A stretch of 34,735 nucleotides of DNA from Thalassotalea sp. (GCA_022448425.1 JAKVCY010000004.1:1-34735), one strand, 5' to 3'; shown: positions 1 to 8,392, counted from the first letter of the stretch. The notes: a model not told the origin generated them from the sequence alone. Program-made: numbers and translations.

Positions 1-196
1 AGAAGATGATTCACGTATTAGGCGTGGCGATGCGCCAGAGAATATGGCGACCTTTAGACGCTTTGCGATGAACTTAGCCCGCTTAAGCCCTATTAAAGAC
101 AGCATAAAAGGAAAGCTTAAGCAGGCTGCTTGGTGTGATGACGTACGAGAAAAGCTAGTTTTTGGCTAAAAAGCATTCAAGTAAGATTTTTCCCTG
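1..196 (+). mobile_element. 3' end of an ISAs1-family insertion sequence
   Basis: This is the right-hand end of an insertion sequence that begins outside the window. It holds the C-terminus of an ISAs1-type transposase (stop at 167-169) and a short tail. I place the end at about 196 because the tail finishes in TTTTCCCTG, which reads CAGGG from outside, as ISAs1-family ends commonly do. That end call is inferred; the other end and any target duplication are not visible. The next base begins a remnant of an unrelated integrase gene, so the element probably landed inside that gene. Confidence 0.6.
2..169 (+). CDS. ISAs1-family transposase, C-terminal fragment (5' end outside window)
   Basis: The frame starting at base 2 is open from the window edge and gives 55 residues before TAA. 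It contains EDDSRIRRGDAPENMATFRR, followed by a basic stretch and a KQAAWCDD-type ending. ISAs1-family DDE transposases end in the same way: an E-D-x-S/C-R-I-R-x-G-x-A-x-E block carrying the last acidic residue of the DDE triad, then a short helical tail with an AAW motif. The N-terminal associated domain and the first two acidic residues lie upstream of the window. Whether the complete gene is intact cannot be judged. Assignment is by motif memory only. Confidence 0.75.
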   Translation, partial: EDDSRIRRGDAPENMATFRRFAMNLARLSPIKDSIKGKLKQAAWCDDVREKLVFG

Positions 197-472
197 ACTT
201 GCCAATTAAGTTTGATATGCCACTACAAAACTATGTGGCGAAGATACATGATGAAAGCAGTTTCCTCTGGTGACCTAAAAGAAAGATTTCAAGAAAGAGA
301 TTTAAGAGCGAAAGCTGCAACTCAGTGTGAAACATTAGTTCAAGCATTCGAGCTACTCGGTCATAAAAACATTTCTACGACAAAAAGGGTTTATAGAAGA
401 GGGTACAGTAAGGTGATGCCATTATCGCTTTGTGATAACTCGGACAATGAACAAAATATTGAAAAAAAGTAA
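197..472 (+). pseudogene. Remnant of a phage/island tyrosine recombinase (integrase), C-terminal part, frameshifted
   Basis: The C-terminal catalytic region of a tyrosine recombinase is recognisable: DLRAK (second catalytic Arg), LLGHKNISTTKRVYRR (the LGH histidine and the nucleophilic Tyr), then a VMPL tail. The reading frame is broken. Bases 196-231 read DLPIKFDMPLQN in one frame and the rest (MWRRYMMKAV onward) continues in another; one extra T at 232 accounts for the switch. Everything N-terminal is replaced by the ISAs1 end. The gene points towards the 3' end of tRNA-Thr, about 150 bases away, where such integrases commonly recombine. An ATG at 217 or 233 could still start a short peptide, but no working enzyme is possible. 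Confidence 0.75.
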
Positions 473-586
473 TTAAGTAGGCATTATCTAGAAAAGATCT
501 TTAAAGGATTGAAGATCTAAATTCGCTAAGGGAAATTATTAATAAATAAGCGGATTTTTGTAGGAAACAGTGTGTTTTGTAGGAAA

Positions 587-613
587 GAAAAAAGCCCCAG
601 CATTGCTGAGGCT
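587..613 (-). terminator. Rho-independent terminator of the tRNA operon
   Basis: Read on the minus strand, a 9-bp stem with one G-T pair (AGCCTCAGC / GCTGGGGCT) with an AAT loop is followed by six T. It lies 10 bases past the CCA end of the last tRNA-Thr, which is the right place to end the operon. Confidence 0.85.
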
Positions 614-622
614 CTTTGTAAA

Positions 623-698
<76 letters not shown>

Positions 699-786
699 AC
701 ACAAAACTGTGTGCGGTAAACCACAATTATTGCTAAGAGGTTTACCTTGGCACCGAAATAACGATTTAATCACTATTTCAAAATGA
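699..786 (-). repeat. tRNA spacer, copy 1 of a tandem duplication, with three hairpins
   Basis: This spacer between tRNA-Phe copy 1 and tRNA-Thr copy 1 matches 985-1073 with scattered substitutions and nearly the same length. It can form three hairpins: around 697-714; GGTAAACC (715-722) with GGTTTACC (739-746); and GAAATA (755-760) with TATTTC (774-779). The second is kept in the other copy with one paired base change, as expected for a structured precursor RNA. Confidence 0.7.
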
Positions 787-862
787 TGGTGCCCAGAGGC
801 GGAATCGAACCACCGACACGGGGATTTTCAATCCCCTGCTCTACCGACTGAGCTATCTGGGC
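787..862 (-). tRNA. tRNA-Phe (anticodon GAA), copy 1
   Basis: The minus-strand 76-nt gene runs from GCCCAGATAGCTCAG to an encoded CCA (787-789). The anticodon stem-loop is GGGGATTGAAAATCCCC with anticodon GAA. The T-loop is GTTCGATTC. It is identical to the copy at 1074-1149. It sits between the two tRNA-Thr genes, and a short hairpin (GTTCTGA/TCAGAAC, 863-879) precedes it in the precursor. Confidence 0.97.
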
Positions 863-908
863 GTTCTGAACTTCAGAACAGCTTAAGTAAAACTTAAACT
901 TAAATAAA

Positions 909-984
<76 letters not shown>

Positions 985-1073
985 ACACGAAACTGTGTGC
1001 GATAAACCATGATTATTACTAACAGGATTATCTTGGCACCGAAATATCGATTATATCGCTATTTCAAAATAGA
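985..1073 (-). repeat. tRNA spacer, copy 2 of a tandem duplication, with three hairpins
   Basis: This is the counterpart of 699-786. The arms of the middle hairpin are GATAAACC (1001-1008) and GGATTATC (1025-1032), with the same 16-base loop as copy 1. The third hairpin is extended here to GAAATA-CGAT / ATCG-TATTTC (1041-1065). Confidence 0.7.
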
Positions 1074-1149
1074 TGGTGCCCAGAGGCGGAATCGAACCAC
1101 CGACACGGGGATTTTCAATCCCCTGCTCTACCGACTGAGCTATCTGGGC
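1074..1149 (-). tRNA. tRNA-Phe (anticodon GAA), copy 2
   Basis: The minus-strand gene has an encoded CCA at 1074-1076 and its 5' G at 1149. The sequence matches copy 1, with anticodon GAA. It is the first gene of the transcript, about 80 bases after the predicted start point. Confidence 0.97.
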
Positions 1150-1236
1150 AAACCTCAGTATAAATTTGAACTTCCCAAAGGACATTTTCAAACTTATTGA
1201 CACTGTCTTGAGGGCCTTGCCTTCAGGACGGGCGCT

Positions 1237-1265
1237 ATTAAACTTCTTTTCATAATGGAGGTCAA
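1237..1265 (-). promoter_or_regulatory. Sigma-70 promoter of the tRNA operon, with GC-rich discriminator
   Basis: On the minus strand TTGACC (1260-1265) and TTTAAT (1237-1242) are separated by exactly 17 bases. An A/T-rich stretch lies just upstream, like an UP element. The sequence after the -10 is AGCGCCCG, a GC-rich discriminator typical of stringently controlled stable-RNA promoters. The predicted start is near 1230. Confidence 0.75.
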
Positions 1266-1351
1266 CAACTTTTTTAAAAATCTTGACCGTTTGATGCTTT
1301 TTTACCCGTCAGTATTCTCGGTAGTTTGCGAGATATGCAGTTAAGCTACTG

Positions 1352-1642
1352 TTATGCTTTAACTAAAGTCAAAATACCGATTAAGATGAAGCCAACGCCA
1401 GCAATGTAGGCTAATACCTTTTGACTAATATATGCTGATAGCACTGAACCTGCTAGCACGCCAACAGCAGAAGCGACAACCAAGGCTGCAGATGCTGCAG
1501 CAAAGACCATCCATTTACTTGTTTCCTTATCAGCGGCGAATAACATAGTCGCCAACTGTGTTTTATCACCTAGCTCGGCAATAAAGACTGAAGCAAAAAT
1601 AGTAATGAATACTCGCCAATCAATGCTTAACAGATTATCCAT
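1352..1642 (-). CDS. GDT1/TMEM165-family (UPF0016) cation exporter, half-size
   Basis: This 96-residue membrane protein has three predicted helices (about residues 10-32, 42-66 and 72-94). It carries the family signature E-L-G-D-K-T-Q-L at about 23-30, whose acidic residues bind the transported cation. The family exports Mn2+ (and Ca2+) in exchange for protons. Most bacterial members are about 190 residues and contain the motif twice; this one has a single copy and would have to work as a dimer. Its ATG overlaps the yggX stop by one base (TAATG), so the two genes are probably translationally coupled. Pairing a likely metal exporter with an iron-linked protein suggests a shared role in metal and oxidative stress; that is inference. 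Confidence 0.85.
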   Translation of the reverse strand: MDNLLSIDWRVFITIFASVFIAELGDKTQLATMLFAADKETSKWMVFAAASAALVVASAVGVLAGSVLSAYISQKVLAYIAGVGFILIGILTLVKA

Positions 1643-1914
1643 TATTTATTTACCGGTACGTAACCCTCAATCTCAGGCTCTTTACCTTCGAATAAAAAGC
1701 CAACCATCGCATTTTCTAAAAATGCACGATCGTCTGGGTTCATCATATTCATTTTCTTTTCGTTAATTAACATGGTTTGTTTTTTCTGCCATTCGGCCCA
1801 TGCTTCTTTACTAATGTTGTCGAAAATTCGTTTGCCGATCTCGCCAGGATATAGTTGAAAATCTAAACCATCTGCTTCTTTGTCTAAAAATTGGCAAAAA
1901 ACCGTTCTACTCAT
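1642..1914 (-). CDS. yggX: Oxidative damage protection / Fe(2+)-trafficking protein YggX
   Basis: The 90-residue protein is near full-length for YggX and keeps its hallmark blocks: MSRTVFC with conserved Cys7, [34 protein letters not shown], and [13 protein letters not shown] near the end. YggX protects Fe-S proteins and limits iron-driven damage in the cytoplasm. In E. coli it follows mutY directly, and MutY is itself an Fe-S enzyme. Here the same order survives, but a binding-protein gene separates the two. Its stop codon overlaps the ATG of the GDT1 exporter. Confidence 0.95.
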   Translation of the reverse strand: MSRTVFCQFLDKEADGLDFQLYPGEIGKRIFDNISKEAWAEWQKKQTMLINEKKMNMMNPDDRAFLENAMVGFLFEGKEPEIEGYVPVNK

Positions 1915-1999
1915 TGCTTAAACCTGCTTTGTTGAGACGCAAAAATATGAACGCAATAATAGCATTTATTTAGCCGTCCTAAACTAGTATTGATCAGAA

Positions 2000-2773
2000 T
2001 TATTTTTGGTCTAGCTGATATTTGGCGTGAAGCGCTTTTAGCATAGGCTGAAGTCGATCAATTGCTTGTTGGTATTGGTGAATAATTTTATCGTCGGTTT
2101 GCTTATTAAACGCAATGTAGTCACCGATTACGGCAAGCTCTTTGACTATTTTATATTTATCTTTTTTAGCAGGGGAGTCCTGGTAAATTTGTGCTAAGCC
2201 GTTGACGGAAATTACTAATAAATCGATTCTTCTTGCAGAAAACAAGCGCTCAGCTTGCGCCATATCTTTACTTTCAACTAGATTCTTTACACCTTCTTCT
2301 TTGAGCAGAAGCGAGGTTACATCGTCTCTAATAAGTGCGAAGTAGTTATTGAATAGGTTGTCAGGAGTAAGTTTTTCTTCGGCGATGTTCTTATGCGCGA
2401 CGATCACGTATTTATCGAAAAATATAGGCCCCGCCCATTTAAACAAATGCTCTCGAGAGGGAGTTCTCGACATCGTAAACAAGGCGGTATTTTTCTGTTG
2501 TTGCACTATTGAGTAGCCGCGTGCCCACGGCACAATATTGATTTCGACAGGTGGCACTTCCAAGGATTGCCAAATTAAACGGAGGGCTTCTACGGAAACG
2601 CCTGTGAGTTGACCGTCTTGATAGAAAGTGCCTGGTGGGTATATTTCACTAAAAAATGTGACAGAGGAACGAGCCTCAGCAGATGTAGTTTGGATAGGGG
2701 CCAACAAAATGAGTATGGCTACTATAGACCTTGTTAAGGTTGACTTGAACGATACTGCGTTGGCATTCAACAA
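2000..2773 (-). CDS. Periplasmic substrate-binding protein (PBP type 2, amino-acid family), orphan
   Basis: The 257-residue protein has an N-terminal signal peptide (hydrophobic core about 14-30, TTSAEA cleavage region). It then shows a family-3-like fold: a YPPGTFYQDGQLTGVSVEAL segment, an IVPWARGYSIVQ segment and a later DLLVISVNGL lobe. Such proteins bind amino acids or similar small ligands. No permease or ATPase gene is adjacent, and some stand-alone members act as sensors instead. The start is TTG at 2773: no ATG is available before the mature region, and a perfect AGGAGG lies nine bases upstream. The gene sits between mutY and yggX, which adjoin in E. coli, so it is probably a later insertion. 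The ligand is unknown. Confidence 0.75.
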   Translation of the reverse strand: MLNANAVSFKSTLTRSIVAILILLAPIQTTSAEARSSVTFFSEIYPPGTFYQDGQLTGVSVEALRLIWQSLEVPPVEINIVPWARGYSIVQQQKNTALFTMSRTPSREHLFKWAGPIFFDKYVIVAHKNIAEEKLTPDNLFNNYFALIRDDVTSLLLKEEGVKNLVESKDMAQAERLFSARRIDLLVISVNGLAQIYQDSPAKKDKYKIVKELAVIGDYIAFNKQTDDKIIHQYQQAIDRLQPMLKALHAKYQLDQK

Positions 2774-2886
2774 CTGTTTACCCCTCCTAACGTTATCTTA
2801 TATGGGGAACGACACTCCTAATATACACATAAAACCTGTGAGTTAAAAACTGCTATCCATAAAGAGGCGCATCAAACTGAAATCCA

Positions 2887-4005
2887 CTAAAAGTGTGTTT
2901 CAGTCATTTCTTGCAAAATTTTCACTGTTGATGCAGCAAGACCCACATTGTCTGGCGAGGTAAGTGACAACCATTTTTGTGTGCCGCCATCATTAACGGC
3001 GCTTGTTAGATGCTCACATTCGACAACTATTGGCGTTATATCTAAGTGAAAGTGGCTAAAAGTGTGTCGAAATTCGGCCAATTCAGTTTGAGAACTCGCT
3101 ATTAAGTTCATCTTTTTTAAGAGAGCTTCTATGTCCTGTGCTTTTTCTACTTCGTAAAAACACCATAAACCACCCCAAATACCTGAAGGAGGACGTTTTT
3201 CCATTAGCACCTTTCCGTTGTGCATTGGAATAACCATCACCGTACTTTTCTCTGGAATTTGTTTCTTTGGTTTTTTCTGAGGGTAATTGGCTTGCTCATT
3301 TGTAGCATTAGCTAAGCAACTCTCATTTACTGGGCATTCTTCACACTTAGGCTTAGAGCGAGTGCAAACAGTTGCTCCAATATCCATCATTGCCTGATTA
3401 AAGAACTCCACGCCATTTTCTGGTGTTAGAGTTTCAGTAATTGGCCAGAGTGCTTTTTCATATTTGGCTTGTGCATTATGACCTTCAACCAGGTAGCAAC
3501 GTGCGAGAACGCGTTTTACATTTCCGTCTAAGATAGGGTGGTGTTTTTTCAATGATAGGCTAAGGATCGCCCCAGCTGTTGAACGACCGATGCCTGGCAG
3601 TGCGCTAACCTGCTCAATATCTGTAGGGAATTCTCCACTATATTGTTCAGCAATCGTTTTGGCCGCTTTATGCAGGTTACGTGCTCTCGCGTAATATCCC
3701 AAGCCTGTCCAATGGTGCAGTACTTCATCTTCACTAGCCTTTGCAAGACTGACAACATCGGGAAAGCTTTCCATGAATCGTTGGTAATATGGGATAACAG
3801 TGGCTACTTGCGTTTGTTGTAGCATGATTTCCGAGATCCATACGCGATATGGAGTTTTATTCTGCTGCCAAGGTAGATGTTTTCGACCTTGTTTGTGATA
3901 CCAGCTCAGAATATTATCACTGAATTTTTTTGCCGATTCGGCTGAAATATAGGTTTGATTCGTCATAGCGGCGACAGTGTAGCGAAAAGGGAACGAGTTA
4001 GACAA
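2887..4005 (-). CDS. mutY: Adenine DNA glycosylase MutY
   Basis: MutY removes adenine mispaired with 8-oxoguanine. Counting from the TTG start, the protein shows the catalytic Glu in [12 protein letters not shown] (about 59), the helix-hairpin-helix [16 protein letters not shown] (about 136-151), catalytic Asp160 in ILDGNVKR, and a 4Fe-4S motif C-x6-C-x2-C-x5-C (Cys 214, 221, 224, 230). A MutT-like C-terminal domain, used for 8-oxoG recognition, covers about 253-365. Two starts are possible. TTG at 4005 has AAGGA seven bases upstream and gives 372 residues. ATG at 3966 has no clear ribosome site and gives 359, closer to family length. A 15-codon frame with ATG at 4010 ends on the ATG at 3966. 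The gene diverges from yggL. Confidence 0.95.
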   Translation of the reverse strand: MSNSFPFRYTVAAMTNQTYISAESAKKFSDNILSWYHKQGRKHLPWQQNKTPYRVWISEIMLQQTQVATVIPYYQRFMESFPDVVSLAKASEDEVLHHWTGLGYYARARNLHKAAKTIAEQYSGEFPTDIEQVSALPGIGRSTAGAILSLSLKKHHPILDGNVKRVLARCYLVEGHNAQAKYEKALWPITETLTPENGVEFFNQAMMDIGATVCTRSKPKCEECPVNESCLANATNEQANYPQKKPKKQIPEKSTVMVIPMHNGKVLMEKRPPSGIWGGLWCFYEVEKAQDIEALLKKMNLIASSQTELAEFRHTFSHFHLDITPIVVECEHLTSAVNDGGTQKWLSLTSPDNVGLAASTVKILQEMTETHF

Positions 4006-4090
4006 TCCATTTTCCTTTTGTCATTGCTTTTTAACGTGTAACCTCTATGCTCTCGAAAATAGAGGATTTGTAGAGTAAAGAGACATTGTT

Positions 4091-4426
4091 ATGAAAGCTA
4101 ATGCTAAGAACCGTAATCGCCGCTTGCGTAAAAAGTTGCGTGTAGATGAGTTTCAAGAACTTGGATTTGACGTTGCGTGGCGACTAGCAGACGATACGAC
4201 AGATGAGCAAGTTGACGACTTCTTATCACGCTTTTTTGCTGAAGTTATTGAGCCAAATGGTTTGGGCTATGGTGGTGAAGGCGATACTTTGTGGCACGGA
4301 CTTATTTGTACACAAAAACTTGGGAAATGTACCGAAGAACATCGAGCAGCGGTTGAAAAGTGGTTGAAGGACAATGGTGTCGTAGCTGTTTCAGTAAGCG
4401 AACTTTATGATGTTTGGTGGGCTTAA
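4091..4426 (+). CDS. yggL: YggL family 50S ribosome-binding protein (DUF469)
   Basis: The 111-residue protein matches YggL: a basic N-terminus (KNRNRRLRKKLRVDEFQELG), a two-layer alpha/beta body with WRLADDTTDEQVDDFLSRF, a GLGYGGEGD turn, and a VSELYDVWWA-type end. YggL associates with the large ribosomal subunit; its precise job is poorly defined. In E. coli it lies next to trmB beside mutY. Here it diverges from mutY across about 85 bases, and trmB is found about 2.6 kb downstream after an insertion. Confidence 0.92.
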   Translation: MKANAKNRNRRLRKKLRVDEFQELGFDVAWRLADDTTDEQVDDFLSRFFAEVIEPNGLGYGGEGDTLWHGLICTQKLGKCTEEHRAAVEKWLKDNGVVAVSVSELYDVWWA

Positions 4427-4725
4427 CCACACTTAATACTTTGTATTTTTTTAGTTGTACTACACCTAGTTATAGCTACCTTGCGGTCGTTCAAATTTCA
4501 GCGTCATGAAATCGTTTCGCATATCTAGTTTCCACAAATAGCTAGGTGCTAGCCAACACTTTATCCTTTTTTAGTTGATGTAAATCTCATTCGTTAGGCA
4601 TGCGTTGCCTAAACCTTCTTATTACACTGTTTGCAATCTGAATAGTTACAGCTACCGTATTTTTATTGATACGGTTTACGCTTGGCTTCAAAGGTTAATT
4701 CCCAAAGCTAGCCGCTCAGTTATGA
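4427..4725. other. Non-coding stretch after yggL with short hairpins
   Basis: No gene is visible. It holds a weak terminator-like element just after yggL (AATAC-TTT-GTATT plus a T-run, 4435-4452). Two perfect 7-bp hairpins follow: TTAGGCA/TGCCTAA (4594-4612) and ACCGTAT/ATACGGT (4654-4675). The second lies about 50 bases before the amidohydrolase start. The left boundary of the yggL-trmB insertion should lie somewhere in this stretch. Confidence 0.45.
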
Positions 4726-6128
4726 ATGGAGCATTCAGTGTCTGCACAGTTTTATTTTCACAATAAGTCACTCTTAAGAAATGAGTATCTTTCTTTTTTA
4801 CTGATTATCTCGATATTCCAATTCTGCTTTAGAGCGCATGCATCCGATACTAAACAAGCGTTTATTAATGCCAACATCATCGATGTCAGGGCAGGAAAGC
4901 TTACCGAGAATGCCGGGATTTATGTCGATAGAGGTAAGATCGATGCAATCGAACAAAACAGCGCAGCTGAAAGTCTTAGTCGTGGCTACGTCATCATTGA
5001 CGTAAAGGGGGGGGTTGTCGTGCCTGGGTTATGTGATTCTCATATACATTTAGGCGATAGCGTTGAAGAAAGCCGAGAGAATGCACTCCGCTTGTTAGTC
5101 AAAGGTATAACGCAAACGCGAGATATGGGCGTTCACTTAAAAGTTTGAAGAGCTATAAGCAAGCAGAACAACAGGGAAAGTTATCAGGGCTTCCTCACGT
5201 TATTAATGCAGGGCCACTAATCGACGGCAGCATGAACACTTGGTATGGTGACTTACAATACGTCATTGAAGACGAAAGAACCGTAGCGAACAAGTTGGCT
5301 TCAATTAAACGTTCCGGCGCAGACTTTATCAAGGTATATCAAGATTTATCCGAGCCTGTTTATCAACAGATTTTGATTAAAGCAGACAAACTCGAATTAG
5401 ACGTTCATGGTCATGTTCCAAGTAGAGTAGGTATTGAAGCATTGGTTAATGGCAGCCAAAAAACGATAGAGCACCTTGATATTTCTGCGTTTCAAACATG
5501 TAGCCCTAAAGGCCGTGAGCTATACGGCAAAGCACTTAATGCAAAATTTGGAGAGGGTTACAGCGCTTACTACCGAGTGATGATTGCATTTTGGCAGTCT
5601 GTAGATTGGCAATCTTGCGGGCAGGCACTTCGTACGTTCGCTGAAAGAGGAGGGGTGCTAAATCCTTCACTCATTATGGAAACATTCGGTCGTAAGCTTA
5701 TTGGCGAGAAGGTGTTGAAGGAAATGCGTAATAGGGATTGGCTTGGAAAGAGCTGGTGTTTGCAGCAGCTTGCTGGCGTAGAGCGCGCCGATAAAACATT
5801 GCGTCAGCAGTATTTAGCAGAAATTAAAAAAGTCTTGAGCAAGATAAAAGGTTATGGCGTGAACATCCTCGCGGGTTCTGATAGCCCTAATTATTGCGAT
5901 ATCGTGGGCGATAGCCTGCTTTGGGAGCTGCATCGTTTAAACGAATTCGGGTTAACCAATTTGGAAGTTCTTCAGTCGGCGACAATAAACCCCGCTAAGG
6001 TCTTTAAAATGCCCGAAAGTGCTGCTAACTTTATTGTCCTGAATGAAAACCCTTTGGCAACTGTTAGAGCATATTCAGCCTTGCGTGGGACATATTTTGA
6101 TAGCAGTTGGCGACAAAATAATCCGTAA
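4726..6128 (+). pseudogene. Amidohydrolase-family metal-dependent hydrolase, exported, broken by a frameshift
   Basis: Two frames together make one amidohydrolase. The first (4726-5148) has a signal-peptide-like segment (about residues 17-40) and the metal-binding H-x-H in GLCDSHIHLG. The second (5139-6128) has the DFIKVY lysine, VHGHVPS, KTIEHLD and LAGSDSPN, which supply the remaining metal ligands and catalytic Asp. They join at about 5136: restoring one base in CACTTAAAAG gives continuous DMGVHLKSLKSYKQAEQQ. The family hydrolyses amide or ester bonds of peptides or cyclic compounds, and the substrate cannot be told. The TTG at 5145 could only start a protein without the first metal site. 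A recent mutation or a sequencing error would both explain this. It converges on the porin gene with only five bases between. Confidence 0.8.
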
Positions 6129-6133
6129 CGGCA

Positions 6134-6853
6134 TTAAAAGTGGTATTTAAATAATAGGTTCACGTTATTTTCATCAACGCCTTTTATGCCAAACTTATTT
6201 CGCCAATAAATATATTCAACGCCAAGGTAGACTCTGTTTTCGGTGTTCAACGGTTCGCCCAAATTGTATTTGAGCTGCGAAGTGAAATTCATATTGCTGC
6301 GCTTATCTTTCGAAGTGTTTGTCCAGTCGATAAAGCCATCATAATAAAGCACACCAATAGGAACAGCCCAAGTGAGTGTGGCTTGATAATTATCAGCGCT
6401 TTGTTCATTGTTTCTTCTGTAAAGGTTAAGCTTCGCGTAATTAAAATGCGGAATATCGAAGGAGCTACCGAGCCCGACTAAGTAATTGATAAAGCTGTTA
6501 GAAGAACCATCTTCACCTGAAAAATTACTGGACTCGATTGTCGAGGCAATAAAAAGTGCTTTTATAGTAGATTGATCGATTGTCATTAATTGGTAGCGAG
6601 GTGACCATTCGAAATATGTCTCATGATCGCCATTGTCGGAAGATAAGTAATCTAGAAAGAAAAATTGATCACCCCAACTATGTCCAGCAGCAAACTCGAA
6701 AGTTGCCACTTTCTTTTCATTATCACCGACTTCATAGTCCTTACCTTGCAGCAGGGTCAAGCTGAAATCTGACCATGGAGTTTTCGAAACTGCCTTCTTA
6801 GGTGAAAAAAATATGAGTAGCGTCGAGCACAGCAATAGACAAACTAACTTCAT
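6134..6853 (-). CDS. Outer-membrane nucleoside-specific channel, Tsx/OmpK-like
   Basis: The 239-residue protein has a signal peptide (about 1-23), alternating beta strands, and a terminal aromatic strand ending LLFKYHF, as expected for an outer-membrane barrel. The block VYLGVEYIYWRNKFGIKG with the aromatic end resembles the Tsx/OmpK channel family, which admits nucleosides and serves as a phage receptor in enterics and vibrios. Length and layout fit that family. It belongs to the segment inserted between yggL and trmB. The specific substrate is not deducible, and another small porin family remains possible. Confidence 0.7.
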   Translation of the reverse strand: MKLVCLLLCSTLLIFFSPKKAVSKTPWSDFSLTLLQGKDYEVGDNEKKVATFEFAAGHSWGDQFFFLDYLSSDNGDHETYFEWSPRYQLMTIDQSTIKALFIASTIESSNFSGEDGSSNSFINYLVGLGSSFDIPHFNYAKLNLYRRNNEQSADNYQATLTWAVPIGVLYYDGFIDWTNTSKDKRSNMNFTSQLKYNLGEPLNTENRVYLGVEYIYWRNKFGIKGVDENNVNLLFKYHF

Positions 6854-7074
6854 CTGAAATACCGTGGTGTAAAATAAGTTAAGCGATTAATGATAAACAT
6901 CAATGGCTTATTGATTTAGTTGGGATAAGTATATTAGAAGATTTAGAAAATACTTAACTCGTAAGCAATTTAACGCCTTGGCAACGTAAACTTTGGAACA
7001 AATGTTATTTCTAAAATGCATCAACAACTATTTGAGTTTGCTTTGCTAACATTAGATAATACGCCGCCCAAAAA

Positions 7075-7830
7075 ATGTTAACCACAACGAAAGCGAATTT
7101 AAGCATGAGTGAAAGAACCCATAAAACCATTGAGCAAGCGAAGCAGGAAGGTAAATATATTCGTACCGTCCGTAGTTTTGTTAAACGCGAAGGTCGTTTG
7201 ACTAAAGGTCAAGCACATGCGTTGGAAAATCATTGGAAAGACATGGGCTTAAACCATGCTGATGGCAAAATTGATAGCCAAGCAATTTTTGGCAACGATA
7301 ACCCAATCGTATTAGAAATTGGTTTCGGTATGGGTAAGTCGTTAGTAGAAATGGCAAAGAACGCGCCAGAGCTTAACTTTATTGGTGTTGAGGTTCACCG
7401 ACCAGGTGTTGGTGCTTGTATTGCTTTAGCTATTGAAGAGGGCGTTTCTAACCTTCGAGTGTATGAGCATGATGCGGTCGAAATTCTTGCAGACTGTGTG
7501 CCTGATGCGAGCCTTGAAACAGTACAACTGTTTTTCCCTGACCCATGGCATAAGAAAAAGCACCATAAACGTCGTATTGTTAAGCCAGAATTCGTCGAAA
7601 CAATTCGTCAAAAGCTAGAGCTTGGTGGTGTATTCCATATGGCGACTGACTGGGAAAATTACGCTGAGTGTATGCTTGAAGACATGCAAAGCGCGCAGGG
7701 ATATGAAAATTTATCTGAAACAAATGATTATGTGCCACGCCCAGGTTCACGACCGTTAACTAAATTTGAAAACCGTGGTCAACGCCTAGGCCATGGTGTG
7801 TGGGACATTCAGTTCAAAAAAACTAGCTAA
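7075..7830 (+). CDS. trmB: tRNA (guanine-N7-)-methyltransferase TrmB
   Basis: TrmB methylates G46 in the tRNA variable loop using S-adenosylmethionine. The sequence shows the conserved N-terminal [18 protein letters not shown], the SAM-binding motif [12 protein letters not shown] (about 79-90), [11 protein letters not shown], and the family-specific [17 protein letters not shown] (about 150-166) with its catalytic Asp. The end, [18 protein letters not shown], is also typical. The ATG at 7075 gives 251 residues; the ATG at 7105 gives 241, closer to the E. coli protein. Neither has a strong ribosome site, so the start is uncertain. A strong hairpin terminator follows at 7874. Confidence 0.95.
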   Translation: MLTTTKANLSMSERTHKTIEQAKQEGKYIRTVRSFVKREGRLTKGQAHALENHWKDMGLNHADGKIDSQAIFGNDNPIVLEIGFGMGKSLVEMAKNAPELNFIGVEVHRPGVGACIALAIEEGVSNLRVYEHDAVEILADCVPDASLETVQLFFPDPWHKKKHHKRRIVKPEFVETIRQKLELGGVFHMATDWENYAECMLEDMQSAQGYENLSETNDYVPRPGSRPLTKFENRGQRLGHGVWDIQFKKTS

Positions 7831-7873
7831 TATATAAGGCGCTCAAGTCTAAAAATAAGTCCTAAGATTTTAA

Positions 7874-7916
7874 AAAAAGGCTTCTACCGTTTATTCAAAC
7901 AGTAGAAGCCTTTTTG
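7874..7916. terminator. Bidirectional rho-independent terminator between trmB and the facing gene
   Basis: A long stem, AAAGGCTTCTAC / GTAGAAGCCTTT, is extended past one mismatch by GTTT/AAAC around an ATTC loop. It is flanked by an A-run on the left and a T-run on the right. It can end trmB transcription and also the opposing gene at 8006-8392. Confidence 0.88.
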
Positions 7917-8005
7917 TTTATGTTTGTAACTTAACAAATTAACAAGTTAACAAGGTAATAATTCAGCCAGACTAGCCATTTCTAATAGTGAAGATTACGG
8001 CTGAA

Positions 8006-8392
8006 TTACGAGCTTTCATCCTCTTCAAGTTGGTCATCTTGGTTTGAAAAATCAATAAGCTTATCTCGGTCAACGAAAAACAAATGTTGGCAAAAGCGAA
8101 TATAGCCGTGCTCTTTTAACCAAGCTTCATTAACAATCTCCCACTCAATAGCAACTTGCAGAGTTCTAGCAGGGAACTGCGTATAGAAATATTGGCTTGC
8201 TGCGATATGCGCGTCTGTATTTGGGGTAGCATCGCTTCGTTCGCTCTGTAACTTAGTCGTAAGGTGCTCAACTACTCTAGGCTTTAAATCCTGTTGCACC
8301 ATAGCCTTAAATTGATTATAGCGGCGGGCGCGATATAACTGCCAGCACATCCATATGATGAGCATGGCTGCGGCGATAGCAAATAATTCCAC
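8006..8392 (-). CDS. Conserved-looking hypothetical protein, N-terminal membrane anchor
   Basis: I do not recognise this 128-residue protein. It starts with one hydrophobic helix (about 3-20, FAIAAAMLIIWMCW) followed by a basic patch (RARRYNQFK), so the rest should face the cytoplasm. The body is a compact soluble domain with YFYTQFPARTLQVAIEWEIV and LKEHGYIRFCQHLFFVDRDKL segments, ending in a very acidic tail (DDQLEEDESS). The start is supported by the anchor; no strong ribosome site is evident. It faces trmB across the shared terminator and is divergent from the TetR gene. Confidence 0.6.
   Translation of the reverse strand: MELFAIAAAMLIIWMCWQLYRARRYNQFKAMVQQDLKPRVVEHLTTKLQSERSDATPNTDAHIAASQYFYTQFPARTLQVAIEWEIVNEAWLKEHGYIRFCQHLFFVDRDKLIDFSNQDDQLEEDESS

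Noticed and set aside
1009..1200. 63-codon plus-strand frame
   Set aside because: It runs through the antisense of tRNA-Phe and its leader; no ribosome site or protein features.
5136..5143. Programmed -1 frameshift at C-TTA-AAA-G in the amidohydrolase
   Set aside because: The A-site codon would re-pair well but the P-site Leu codon would not, and no stimulatory hairpin was seen; a one-base deletion is simpler.
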